Below are positions 39,191 through 52,702 of a stretch of DNA of 64,000 bases, one piece after another; position 1 is the first letter of the stretch; each line of letters begins with the position of its first letter. The notes under the pieces were generated by a model. The model was not told where the DNA came from. It ran no database searches and was given only the letters and a program-made list of their open reading frames with translations. The translations under genes and the position numbers were made by a program. Source of the stretch: Lepidonotus clava (taxonomy: Eukaryota; Annelida; Polychaeta; Phyllodocida; Polynoidae); the NCBI GenBank assembly GCA_936440205.1, contig OW387140.1, positions 32,423,659 to 32,487,658 on the forward strand, in the 5' to 3' direction.

Positions 39191-42100
39191 TTGGATCCTT
39201 CTCACTCCTACCAGCAGTCTGTGGCAGGTCTCACTACCGCCCTGTCACCGGCAAATCTCATAAACCAGTTCCAGGCCAACATCAGGGGATTGGAGAGAGT
39301 GTCCAGAGGCTTAGCGACCCTTGGAACTCAGGCCAGAGCTTTTTTAGTCAGAAAACCGGTTACAAAATCAAAGCGCGAGTTCTTTGTAGAGCTCCCTGTA
39401 TAGTTATATAAATTTATACGCTTTTATAATGTGAACATATATAGCATTTGGAAATTACGAACACAATAATTTGTTTGCGCAATGGTTCTGTTGAATAATT
39501 CATCTTGACTTCGAAATAGTATGGAACTTGTACGAACTATAGTGTTCCGATTTACAAATAACAAAGGGCCAATTTAGGGCCAATAATCCGATAACACACA
39601 AGAATATGGTACCACGATTTTCCATTTGGAAAACGTACACTGTGATAATAAGGACTTTGCAACTTTCTATTCTATTATACCCCGACAAATAATAATATAA
39701 TCATGATGAGAAATCATGGAAACATTTGCCGAGCCGCAAAAAAATCACTACGGTTACATTACGGAACCTTTCAGTGTTGCTGCAACTTTGCATTACTAGT
39801 TTGAAACCTGTCAGAAAGTTGGATTTCGGACAGTTTTTTTTGGGAAGTAAAGGGATTGAGTTGCTTTTTCACAAACATCTGCTGAGGCTATGAAAAGGCT
39901 ATGAAAAGGCTTAACCAAAAACGTTCGAGAATATAATTGCCGTGGTGGGATTATTGAATTGAAGATTTAATTGTGACGTACCTTGGTAATCACATTTATC
40001 AACACAAAATGTGATGTCATTTTGTGATCTGAATTGGTATGATAAAATAGCAGTTTGTTTTCTATCAATGTGAACTTCACGATACAAGAATGGTCTTCCA
40101 GTTGAACAATGATACATTTTCTATGATACTAGAAATTATGAGATGGTTTTATCTGTTTAGAAATTTTATGCAAATATTATCTGATCGCATTTGGTTAAAT
40201 GCCAGATAGGCTTTCAGGAAATGAGAACTTTGCAATAAAACATGACAGGAGCCATTTAACTGTAATGATTAAACTTCACTCATGAGCTGCTTAAAAGCAC
40301 ACAAATTACCAAACGACACACTACACCACCCACGTGCACACTGAATAAATCGCATCACTGAAATCTCCCATTTGAGAAACATTGATCCAGAAACTTCACT
40401 AGCTGTTGAGTACAATGCAATGCCATGCAATGCAATTCAATGCGAGCCTCTAAACAGTGCTAAACGAAACACCACAGTCATCAAGGTATATCTCAACCTG
40501 CAGGTTTGGTGGTAATTTCGTAATTCCATTACTGGACACGAGCTCGCAGCTCACCAAGCATTGGCTGTATAAAGCAATGAATACCAAGCTGGGCGGGTCG
40601 CCAACTGCTGAGCTGCTCATTGCGTTAGGCAAATAGAGTCCAGAGAGCTGCTCACCCAATAAGGGCCCCTGCCCTACTGGTCAAACGTCCATCTTACTAT
40701 AGGACTGCGTGTGTTGTCCTGTGGGGAGGTGGGCATCTGGGGTGGTCACACCATTGGTCCTTGTCACTGCTCTAATGGTAATGGGCCCACCTGTCTTCCC
40801 AGCGACGTTTTAACCTCGGTTCTAGCCCTACATGCCCGTTTTGTGACGCCAGCAAGTGAACTAGGGTAATGGAAAAGGATTTTAGGATAGCTACCCACAG
40901 GATTTCTACTTAGGGAATAATTGCATTTGGAGCGTTGTTATCGAAAGTTGTTTGTAATAATGACCTTAGGAAATGATTCGGTCTACACATATGCGACAGG
41001 TATAGACGTTGTACAAGCTAAGTGAAGGGTGTGTGTAGATTTTCCGTTGACGCTGCTCTCTAAAACAATTTATTAACTTCAAAAACTGTCAGTTGTCTCT
41101 AACTACTTGCAATTTGATAGTTTGTTTCGCTGTTATTTGAATGAGGCTCATTTCAAGAAGATAGAGTTCTGCGTTATATACGAGTTCAGTTTATTTTACA
41201 GATACTTTCCACAAACATTACTTCCCAATATTATTAGAATCATTTAGCATTAAATCGGTTTGATTAATGTAAATCTTAATTTATTGCTGAATTAGATCCG
41301 CATGATCATTCCCAATTGATCTAAATGCTAATGATGTATTTGTACAGCCTGACGGTTTATACAGCCTAATACATGACGGTATTTAGATCCTTGAATAGGC
41401 CTCGTATAACTTGTTAACTCGTCTAGCTGGACGTCCCGTTCTAATGATGGTAATCTGGTAATACATTGCAAGCAGTCCATTTTTTCACGCTATTCTTCAC
41501 ATAGTTTGTCCCTGGAAATAAACACAGTATGGAACATTCTATGAGAAAAAATGTCATTTAGAGTGAAGCCCACGTTCACATCCCAAAAGCGCCGAGGCTG
41601 ATGAATATAGGGTGATTAACAATCTTCTACATAAATACCAGCCAGTTTAGTAAGCACCACAAAAGCCCCGTGTAATATTTCAGTCATCTCGTTATCCTGA
41701 GATGCTGAGAGGCTTTTAGGAGAATTATAACCTGTTGTGCCAAACAGGCAGCTATCTGACGCAATCCGCGGATGCCATTTTCCCCTCCCCCATCACACAA
41801 AATACCGCGAGATCACGTTCAACTACGCCGCAGCCTTCTAGTCCTTCCGTGACCAGGGAAGGATCCAGAGATTTAAAAAAAGCCCTTATGCAACAGTTTG
41901 AGACATCCCATCCATGGTGTAGAATTTTACATTAAATTACATTAATCCTGTTAACACCACAGTTTACATTCATGAATTGCTTGATTTCCCCAGGATTTTC
42001 CTGGATTTCCCTCCAGAATTCCCTAAATTTTCTTGTAATTGAGGACTTTCAAAGGCTGACCAATGCTACCATTTTCAATGAATGTTATAAAAAAATGGTG

Positions 42101-42679
42101 TTTGTAGCATTGAATAGGAAATTAAAATAAGCTTTCAAACGATATGTTAGCCGATTTTGTATGTTAGAAAAATGGAAAAATATTGGAAAAACGGGCGTTT
42201 GTCCGGGCGGCTATAGGTGGATTGGGGACCACACCCTCGGGCGGCTATGGCCGGGTTACAAAAGTGTAAATTAGCAAAACATTAGGTGGAGGGGACGGCC
42301 CCCCTCTAAATCCGTCCCTGGTCACCTAGTTGTATCCTGCATAATAGTTTGAGTGCTTTTCGGTCTTGGACGAACCTACAGTCTGCAGCCTAGCGCGAGA
42401 ATTCACCGGAAGTGAATTACGGGCCCTGGCTTCCGTCGGTTATCCCACTACCCATCGAGGCCTACACCCACCAGGCGGTTAGTGCCGAACCAGTCCACCC
42501 ACAGCTTTGTTTTTCTCACGATTCACCGCGCATATTCTTCTAATTCGCTTATTTCCATTCCCACTTCTCGGAATTCGGTGAGCGAGGTCGTCGCTGACTG
42601 AAATCCGATCGCCAATGGCCACGAACGCCAATCTGGCTTCCCGTGGCTTGGGTCACTGCCACTGTGTCCTGCAGCTACC

Positions 42680-42790
42680 GACCGCTAGGGGGAGTAGGGG
42701 GCAGGTGGGGGCAGGTGGGGGCAGGTGGGGGGCAGTCAGGGGCAGGTGGGGGTAGTCAGGGGCAGTCAGGGGCAGTTGCGGGGAGGGGCA
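42680..42790 (+). repeat. G-rich minisatellite, about 10-bp unit
   Basis: Tandem variants of GGGGGCAGGT and GGGGCAGTCA occur about ten times. The strand asymmetry (G-rich on plus) makes G-quadruplex formation plausible. An overlapping proline-rich minus-strand ORF is a by-product of the repeat. Confidence 0.8.
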
Positions 42791-43470
42791 CCTGACAAGA
42801 GGAAGCCATACGGACGCTGACAGGTGGAACAAAAGACCCCGCCGCGTGGCCGGAGCTGCTCGGAGCTGCTCGGGGCACCACCACTGTGATTCCAATGAAA
42901 CTGCGTCACTCGCCTGATGGGTACACCATAGTGTTTAGGGGAACGGAGCATCTTATATAAATGAGAATGGACATTTTCAACTGGATTCTGCCAGTATGTT
43001 TAATTGTTATTTTCGAAGTTGTTGTTCGGTCGGGAACCATCTACATAAGCAGATTAGGAATTCTATCAAAAAGGGCAGTAGGTCTAATCCACGATGCGTA
43101 TAAATATGTTTGCTCCGACTCTCAACTGATTTCAAACATCGCCTCGGTGAATAAGAGTTGTTGTAATAAAATGTGTATTCATCAACTATTAATCGATTGT
43201 CATTTGGCCCTGACGAAAGCTTTGACCCGAAAATACGTTTCTAAACACAGGGAAAATCCATAGGAACACAATCAGTTTGTGTTTTGGCGCACTGCGGAAA
43301 CTGGATTGTATCCATATGCTACCGTGCAAGCTGTAGCATATAGTTGTTGAATACACAAGTAAGTCACATTATTCGAAAAGGAGTGGGGGCATGGTAACTG
43401 GTAACAGTATAAAGAAATTGTACTTGCGATGATGGTTTTGATCGGTATATCTAGCAATCAATCAGATTCA

Positions 43471-43525
43471 AATGCTGGTCAATTGTTGATTTTCCAAATT
43501 GGAAAATCAACATTTGACCAGCATT
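43471..43525. repeat. 55-bp near-perfect palindrome
   Basis: A 27-bp left arm starting AATGCTGGTCAATTGTTGAT and a right arm ending TTGACCAGCATT are reverse complements with one mismatch and a one-base centre. Further ATTGAATATTGATTCAAT-type palindromic words follow to about 43600. Confidence 0.85.
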
Positions 43526-45280
43526 TGACCAGCAATCAATATTGAATATTGATTCAATGCTGGTAACTTATGGTGATTCAATATTGAGTTATCAAAATTG
43601 AACGTCTCATAATTGACTCCGTGCCTTTATTCGAATGTTGTGTGGATATCTGATATCTATTGAAAAATCAAAAATTCTTTACATTGATTTATAATTAGAA
43701 AAACCAATGCTGAAGCAATATTAGCTTTAATTTCAATATGACATCATTCTGCCTCTATGGGACAGCCGACCATCTTTTCAAAATGTCGTGTAATTTCCTT
43801 CAATTTCCATGTCCAAACACAGCCAAAACATATATACAGGTTTGACCTAAACGAGTAATCATGCATAATCATCCCAAGCTTTAGTCATGTTGGTTCTAGA
43901 TCTATGATCAGGTCAACTTATTACCCTAACGACCTGCGTACGGTAACCAGGATCTGGTGCATCTGAAAGATCGCGACACAAAACATCATAAGCATTCCTA
44001 CTTTTAGTTACCTACATGCATTGGTAAATATTGGCGATACATGCCCACCGTCTTTTATATCTGAAATGAGCATCCTCGCGATGTTTGGCAGTCAAGGGTT
44101 ACAATCTTTGGAATTTGTGTCGTTTCTTCCCAGTGGAACACTGGCTTTATTCTGAGCTTTTTTTCCACCTGATACTCTTGACCCCTTCCGTAGATGTCAG
44201 CCCTTGCCATTAACCTAGATTTGAGAGAATACGAATTAAATCCCTCAACTTAGCATGAAATTCAGGAAGTTTAATATGTGTTTGACACTGTATTGGTGGA
44301 ATGTTTTACTCTTTAATTACGCCACCAATTTAAAGTGTAGCATGGAAGTTACGTTAAAAACGCGGACAGATTTGACTCTTCATTGTGGCTATGGCCTAAT
44401 CACGTAGCACACGCATGGGTGGGTATGGCAACACTAGAGCCACAGGGTTAAACCGCATTTCAAGAGAGTTAATATTGGTGTCTTATTGTTAAATTTCATG
44501 ATTATTTCTACTTGATAATAAAACTTCCAACTTAATCAACATTTCAGATCTTTTCAACATTACTGTGTTTACTGGGTATAAGACCCAATTTACAATGGAC
44601 GATATGCTGGTTACCGCAATCATACTGAGCCACAATATTATAGAACGGCATTGTTTAGTACCGTACGTTTAATTCCTCCTCACCAATCTATTATTAGTGT
44701 ACGAATGGTGATTTATGAACCTGTTGTTGGCCAACATACACTCAATAATATTCATTCCCTTGTTGCTATCTCATATTACATCAGTGGGACTATTGTCATT
44801 TGCGTGTGACTCAAAGGCTTAAGGTCATGCATGCCCACCTGTCGCATGCAAGCCATATAAATGTGACCAACTCCAATTAACTAGCATCATTTTCAGTGAT
44901 TCATTGCGTTTCTGCGAACCTGCCCACCAGTAACGGGAAGATTTATAGCAGAGTGGCATTCACCTTAATGCATCATTCGATTTGTCCTTTAGATATCTAT
45001 GTTTGGGACCATAATCATCACAAGCCCATGACATCTAAATGGAATCAAGTCAGCCATATAGCCCTATGCTATTTTATGCATATCTGACACAAGTGTTTCT
45101 CTGTTGCTGTATAATGCGCGGTGCCAAATGTAAATTGCTGTCCTCACGAATTTATTGCATATTGAGCACATGCTGCAACAGGAAACAGGACATTCGAACA
45201 TGAACAAACGATTAGAAATACGGTCAGAGACACTCAGTCGACGTGTACATACAAAGAGATACGAGCCTGTACACAGGGGA

Positions 45281-45331
45281 GGTGGGGGGGGGGGGGGGCG
45301 TCACCACTGCCACCCCCCCCCACCCCACCCC
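45281..45331. repeat. poly-G tract followed by poly-C tract
   Basis: GGT followed by a run of 15 G at about 45284-45298, then C-rich sequence at about 45312-45331. Together they could form a G/C hairpin or quadruplex. Such tracts are also prone to assembly error. Confidence 0.7.
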
Positions 45332-45516
45332 ATAGAAGAAATATTTCAGAAAGTTCCACCTTTACTTCATTGCAAAATCACTGAAAAAAATATGTCGGAA
45401 AGTTCCAATCGCCAACCTCGCCACCCCCCTTTTTGGTTGAAATCATAAGCAAAAATTCCACTTGGAGAACCTCCTCCCCCCCCCCAAATAGAGTAGTGTA
45501 TGGGCCTGAGATAGGA

Positions 45517-45595
45517 AGACAGACAGACGAACAGACAGACAGACACACACACACACACACACACAAACACACACAGACATACAACCACACACACA
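45517..45595 (+). repeat. (GACA)n/(CA)n microsatellite
   Basis: GACAGACAGAC repeats pass into an uninterrupted ACACAC stretch and then CA-rich sequence. Cysteine/valine-rich minus-strand ORFs here are microsatellite artefacts. Confidence 0.9.
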
Positions 45596-47133
45596 AGCCT
45601 TAAATTGCATCGAAATACCCTACATAGGCATCCACTAGAACATCATTATAAGTTCAAAGTGTGTAGCCAACCTTTGCATTTCAAAAAACGAGTTAAACGA
45701 GTTAAACTCATCCAGTTACAGTTAAGCCTCATATTTAGTTGATATACAGATGACTACCAATCAGTTGCCCTTAATCACCCAGGGACGTCCCCACCATCGA
45801 TCACTGGGTCAATCTTTACATTTTCCAGCAGCGAAATTTTCGCGTATCTACCATGAATGCCTGTAATTGCATAATTATGGAAATCTCCATACTATGGACG
45901 GTTCTATCAATTTGTCATGTTGCCTTCATTTCGGTTTTTACATCTTTATTTTGTGCATAATTGGCACTGTAGAATTTGTGTTCTGCACAAAATGTTGTGG
46001 GTTTACTGATGAAGGAGCCAATCTCTGAGGGGTTTGAGGTAGGACTGCAATTAACTCTGCTTGTACGTCGCAGGATTAAACTGTGTCCTTGACTTTCAGC
46101 GGCTGTGCAATGGTATATTATACCTATGCATAGGCCATGTATATTGTGATTTTATTCTGCTGTAGCTACAGAACAAAATTACCAAAAGCTAAAATATTTC
46201 CCCAAACAAGAAGGCTGTGAACTATGTTGTTACAGGTCAATTATAAAGTTTAAGGAAATATCATGATAATATACCTACTATTCTAAACAGTTGCCTTTGG
46301 TAATCATTAATATCCATTGGCAAAGGACTTAGGGTTTTATATAAAAAACATTGTGTTAAATGATATAGGGGGCCTATAGCCACCCTTTTGCCTGTATTTC
46401 ATATAGGTTCTGGAAAGAATCCTATAAAAGAGTACTGGTAAAGCACAAGAGATGGATGAAATACTTTCGCGAGAATTATACCACGGTAGTATGAGCCACA
46501 GGTCGATCCGGCGAGCCTCCTGGGCCCAGTTGGCAATAAGAAGACCTGTAAATAAGTGTCTGACTGCGGGTGACAGGGAGCGTGATACTGTCTGACACTA
46601 TTAGACCTGGGGAGTGTGCTGATGTAGTTGTAGAGGATTTTCTCCTGTTTCTTCGAGATTGTCCAATAAGGCGTGCTCCCACAGGACAATTGCTTTCTGA
46701 TACATTTCTCTTGAATATATGTTATATATTATATGCTTTTGTCATAATGTTGCAGACAAATCAAGAAGTTATATCACAATCTCAAAAAACGAATAAGGGA
46801 TAAGACATTTGAAGATTTTACTAATAGAAAATCATTATCAATAAGTATTATGAACTAATGTCATTTATAAAGATTAGCAATTTTAATGTGGGTGATGATG
46901 GTGGTGATAATAGGACCTATGATCAGATGGATGTTATAAAACAGTAATTCGTAATTTTCTCAATTATCACCATAGAAAATAGTGTGTCTCAGATACATTC
47001 ACTCATTAAATCAACTGTTCTGTAACATTTAATGATGACTCTAATTGACTGATGAACAGTAAGAGGAGAGTGATTATCTAAATGATATATGTTACAAACT
47101 TGATATTTTTGTAATTATCAAGATCTTGAAGTT

Positions 47134-47215
47134 TATGTACTTACACAATGCATGTCCGTTTGGTGAACCCACCCAGACACTTAATAGGCACACCTATTAT
47201 GCCTAATAAGCTTAA
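47134..47215 (+). repeat. dispersed duplicate, copy 1 (partner near 49638)
   Basis: ACTTACACAATGCATGTCC...TTTGGTGAACCCA followed by CTT(A/G)ATAGGCA recurs in the same orientation at about 49638-49710 with several differences. This points to an old dispersed repeat family of at least 70 bp. Confidence 0.65.
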
Positions 47216-47560
47216 ATATAATGAGCAATTTCTTCTGACTCGATGATTCGCTATGCAACATACATATTACCCATAAATATGTCTATATAAGCTACATGAC
47301 CAAATGTTCACATATGTATGATTAAGACGGAGTAAGCTATTCTTAGTAAGCACGCCCAACAATTTCACATCTGATGCTGATCCCCTTGCTTAAGACTTAA
47401 TGATGTGACTCCGTCAGCTGGTAGCTGCCTTTAATCTACAACTGACAGTTCTACCCATGTCTGAAGATGTAAGGATTAAGTTTCTAATCCCAGACATGAC
47501 TGTATTGATCCCAAAGCTACGAGACCTGTTTGTAGGAACGGAATCAAGCAGTCACAATCT

Positions 47561-48464
47561 TTAAGGATAGACACCATATCTTCGTAACTAATTTGGCTGA
47601 TCAGGGAAAATTTGATTAGGGTCCCATAATCAGCGATTTTGCCTTTTACCAAAATGTATAGTGTTAATGCAAAACAGTGTCAAAGAGGCATTGTCAGGTG
47701 TAAAATTTATTCATGACAGACAGAATTTTTAATCATGAGACGCTAATCAAAATGTCCCTGCTTAGCAAAATTAGTTAAGAAGATATGGGCCCAGTGATAA
47801 GGGGGCAAATAGTCCTACTCATTTTAGTCAAGTGCAGAGTATTATTTCTTCCTGATGGTATCCCTATACAAGCTTAGATAACCATTAAATTTAGACCAGT
47901 AGCCAATTTAAATTCATTTATATTAATATAGGTAAAACACAGTAAAAGGACATTTATATGTGGCGGAAACTGTAAAAAGAATTCTTCACTTTTATTATTT
48001 TTAAACTAATATCTCAATTTATATTCAAACGATGGTCTTGAATATTTTCGTACATTTTCTTCATGTGTATATGGACGGGGGAGTATCTCAAACCGTAAAT
48101 ATAAGTCATAGTTTTTGTTTAATTTCCATTTTCCCATATATTTTGCTTTAGAATAAAAGCTCTTACCTTATTGAAGAAAATATGAGAGGTGCTCCCCTGC
48201 ATACCAATAATATTATTATAATTGTGTTTGTCAAATTAAATGCATGTCAGTTTAGTATTTTACCAAGAAATATATAAAGCCCAATTTTACTTGATAATTC
48301 CATATCTATTTGGGTCATTAACTTCATTTACATCCATAGATAGAAAAAGATATGATCTTGAACATTATAGATAGCACATGGTTGTCACGTCGCTGGTAGG
48401 AAAAATACTGAAACAGCTCAATGCTTTCCCAAGTCCACTATCCGTCACTAGTGTCTATCCTTAA
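47561..48464. mobile_element. TTAA-flanked MITE, TTAAGGATAGA family copy 2
   Basis: TTAAGGATAGACACCATATC at 47561 and the inverted end GTGTCTATCCTTAA at 48464 share the first 14 bp exactly and carry the same terminus as the 35085 element. Length 904 bp, AT-rich, no ORF. Unlike copy 1, the interior does not fold over its whole length. Confidence 0.75.
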
Positions 48465-49507
48465 TAAGTCACGTTCACGTACATAGTAGGCATGCACATT
48501 AAGGTGACTTTATCGGCTGACGTCATAGGTTATGTCAAAGCTTTTAGGAACACGCATGGGCTGACTTGACCCCCCAGTGTGTACCCCTGAAAGTGAGAGG
48601 GGAAACGGACACACTTGGCATTTCAAGGCAATATCGAACTGTGCAAATGTCAGCACCCCATACCATCTGCTTACCAGGGAGACATGGACACGACATTCAG
48701 AGATCCTATTACAAAACGATGTCACGCAAACCTTGTAATTAAAGTGATGAAAAGGTTGTCCTGCTACATAACGATGGACTGATGAGTCAGGTTCCGGAAA
48801 TTGTTACCAAACACGAGTTGAACTTTTATAATCTCGCAAAAAGTCTACTAATGATTGTGTGTTAAATCTTACTGATATTTTCCTATTTGTATGTTTCTTG
48901 AAATAAAGAATGATTTTATTTTAAAAAGAACATTGATCTTATATCAACAATATAGGGAAGGCATTTAAGAATGTCATGATTTAAGAAAGACCAGGAGCAA
49001 CGATGGAAGCGTTTCAAAATCCGTGATGCTGATCACGGGATGAGTATCTTCCATGGGAATCACAAATACTCTACACTGCTGTTATCGTCTTATCTAGTAT
49101 AAAAGCTGGCAGAGTGGCACAATCCTGATTGAAGTGAACCAAAAGAGGAGGCTGAAGGATGAGAAGTATTTGAACAAACGGCCCATCAGAAGATGAATGC
49201 CATAAGACTGAAGAGTTGTTTCCGTGTAACGAACTTACTGAGGAGAAGAATTTGTGACGAAGTGTAGTTCTTGCCAGAATGCACAAAGTTTATTAACCCC
49301 AAGACTTTCTACAGAGGACTTCACATGCAACAGCTAGGAAGGGGCTGGAAGCAATATTAGTGATCAGTTCATCGATCTGATAAAAACATATTTAAAACAC
49401 AAAAAATAGCATTTTAAAGGAATAAATATTATTTTTGCACTTATCTTTTGTCACTTTGCAAATCGTTCACCTGTGGTTTGGCATGTAAAATCTAAGATAA
49501 TTATAGG

Positions 49508-49510
<3 letters not shown>

Positions 49511-49573
<63 letters not shown>
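49511..49573. repeat. (TA)n microsatellite
   Basis: An uninterrupted TA dinucleotide run of about 62 bp. Confidence 0.98.
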
Positions 49574-49576
<3 letters not shown>

Positions 49577-49637
49577 AAGCTTCAGGTAGATATTCTTGTA
49601 ATAAGCATTACTGATTACTAATACCTGACAATTTATG

Positions 49638-49710
49638 GACTTACACAATGCATGTCCTTTTGGTGAACCCAACAGCTACTTGATAGGCATACGTATCACC
49701 GTATAGGCTT
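49638..49710 (+). repeat. dispersed duplicate, copy 2 (partner near 47140)
   Basis: The same conserved phrase as at 47134-47215 (ACTTACACAATGCATGTCC...TTGGTGAACCCA), diverged beyond about 50 bp. Confidence 0.65.
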
Positions 49711-52702
49711 AACAGTTTCAGCAATTACTTCTCTGGAGTTCTACGATTTGAAGCTGATTATATACTATAAGCATAGCCATTAGTAGCAATAACCACCCTC
49801 GTCAATGTAGACAATGTGCACCATTTGACGTCAATGGACAAGTTTCTTTCTTATATAAAATAAATGCTCTACTCAATACCTCATAACAATTTTGCAAGTT
49901 TCCTAGTCTACTTTGGTGCAAGTTAAATCAGACCATAGCTTTAGTATATAAAGTGAAACAAGTTGAAAACTAAAGTTCATAAAAAAATTCCCATTTCTGT
50001 ATTTTTTGTAGACTACTTTATAGAGAGGTAGATTCAGTATGAGCAATTCCGTCCACTATTGGTTCACATCGCCCTAAGGATCCAGGAACCTTGCTTACTT
50101 TTTATTCTTTTTGTCAAAGACATGTCAAATACATTTTTAGAATAAAACTAAAAGAAAGACAGCTGTGACGATGTCTGTTTTGTTTTATACATGACGAGCT
50201 TTGATTAAAAGTGAATTTTAGTTCAGAGACATGTGATAGATAATAATTATCAATTATAAGTATCTTACTGGTTTTAGGAATGTGATGAAAATGGAATATT
50301 CTTAAGGCTAGACAGTAATGAAGATCATTGTCATTGCTGGATCACGTTTAATAAAGTTTACATTGAATGACTATGTAACAGGAAAATCAAGAACTAACAT
50401 TAGAAAACGGTGAAAATGTTATGAAGTTCTGTCATATGCTACTCTAGGCTAGACACACGAGGAGCAAACTGCACAACACAACATAGAATCTGAGTCTTAC
50501 TGCATCCATGCCGTGCAGGACAGAAAAATTAATGGTGCCTCCATAAAGAAAGTTGGCTGCCATCCACTAGTCAACTTAACACAACACTCAGAGATTAGGG
50601 TTGGGTGGCAGTGCCGGTCAAAGTTTATACAAGAATTACAAATATACTTTCCAGACAAGAATATTGATGTTATTATTGGGTTGGGTTGAATATTTGTTGT
50701 CAATATTGGTTAGAAATCAGGGGCTTCGCCCCCAAACCCCCCTTTTTGTTTCATTTTTTCTATTTCTAAATTTTCTTATTAATAGCCCCATAAACAATGA
50801 CTGACCTAAGACAAACAAGAGGGGATTATCTTCTGTCAACATGTTGACTACTGAGGTGCACCCAGAAAGTTAGCTAACAAGTGCTTGACATAGTCTAGGT
50901 TACCGGGGTTTCTCCATCCAGGTGGAGAGTCAGACTCCATCCACAAAATGAAAGATCTTGCCACTCTCTCCAATCCAGTGATGGAAGGTAAATCACTCAT
51001 TTCTCCCGCCAGGAATATATTGGACAAGTTATATTGACTACACCCCACCAGTGTAGTTTATCTATGACTGTGTTTGACTGAGGGCATTGTGGAATCCACA
51101 GTCAATCTTACTTATACAATATATCATGTGGAGAGGGTGCTTTTTTACACCCCATTCCCATAAAAAGATAATTTAATGATTTGTATTATCATAACCGTTT
51201 CTGAAGTCTGAGTTCCAATCTGCAACTTAAGAACTAATTAGATATTTCTTGTAATTTGCTCTGTACCTGACACATGACATGTGGAAACACCCCTTCCTTT
51301 AACATGAAATTACATGTCTGAACTGGATGAGTTACCATGCACCTTATACCATGCATTAGTTAGGTAACCTGATTTCGTCATGGCTGTCCATGCTAACCTT
51401 GATTTGGTTGGAGGATTCGATTTTTCTGTGTACCAGTATGCATTGTCTAATGATACAATCTGATACGTTATGTAAAAACACGCTCTAACTTGACTTTTCT
51501 ATGACGTAGGTGGTTCGCATTCCCCTCATCTAATATTGAACATATGGTTATTTTTGCTAAAAATGTAAATAGATGTGGAGTAGACACCTCCCTTAGCTTT
51601 GCACGACATTGCAACGTCTGGAGGCATTTTCAGAACAAAATCGTAATTAAAGATTCTTTTCTCTGTTGTGATAAGATTTTCTTAAAGATAAGAGAGGTTT
51701 TAAGAATAAAAAGAATTCTTTGTAAACGCTCTGTTGTTGACTATCATTTCCTTCAGGCACCTGCTCCTTAAAGAGACCTAAAATCTGACCTTAGACCCCG
51801 TACGGTTAATGTTATATCAATGGCAAAACACAATTGAGAAAGTCATTTTACCTAGGTATTTCATAACATGATTCTAAGAAGCTATCAATTCTTAAAAAGC
51901 ATTTTTGCCCAATTCTGCATTTTTCGAATTCTTAGAGGTAAACTTTGAGAATTCTTTGAAAAACCCTTTCATAAGAATTCTTTGACCCTCAGTGTGAATG
52001 TATCTAACACAAGCAGTGGCTCCCGGATCCTGTATTCAACATGATAATGATATGTCCCTTTTCTAAAAGACTGACCCAGTATCTAGAAGCCATAAGTATC
52101 ACAACAAAGGCGACACTTCAAGATGGCTTTTTTAAAAGAAAGTATCACCAACATTTCTTTTATTTTCTCTTTGCTTTAAGAATATTTTAAGGATTCATCC
52201 GTTTCTCATTATTTTGTTATGAAATACCATCCTGCTGCTCACATATAGAGCCCCTGCCCGTAAGCATTTTCGTCCTGCAACATCATAGCCCATAGAACGC
52301 GGCCCTGGACGGAATTACCTACAGAACTATTTTGCCGTGACGTCAAAGTACTCAGTTGTAAATGTCATAATTATGACGGTCCTTTATGAATTCCTTGTGG
52401 ACAACAAAGGTTACAAACTATTTTCTGCCAATTACTCCATGTAGATAGCATAAGATATTATGTTATTCCCATATCTTAAATTCCTACGGTATACCAAAGT
52501 ACGTCAGAACAATTTTGCCGAGTATTATAGATCTGAGCTTTTTTAATGCAAAATAATATTCATATATTTTCGTTTCAAACAAGTGGTTTTCAAATACAAT
52601 ATACATGCATCTATTCTAAATATTATATAGGTCCTATATATGTGCACAATACTTATCATTAACCAATTATTCATGATTAATAAGGGAATTGGTCATACAT
52701 AC

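Larger units (their letters stand above)
21287..52702 (-). other. 31.4 kb phase-0 intron of the mGluR-like gene
   Basis: The intron is bounded by GTATGT (52702 downwards) and CAG (ending at 21287) on the minus strand. It splits TM4 between Gln736 and Val737. It is AT-rich and contains MITEs, microsatellites, candidate promoters and short uninterpretable ORFs, which are listed separately where supported. Apart from those entries I see no recognisable coding exon in it. The ORFs present are short, often start at GTG or TTG rather than ATG, and match no family I know. Confidence 0.9.

Noticed and set aside
42653-42951. Proline-rich minus-strand frames
   Set aside because: By-product of the G-rich 10-bp minisatellite.
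45367-45596. Cys/Val-rich frames
   Set aside because: Direct translation of the (GACA)n/(CA)n microsatellite.
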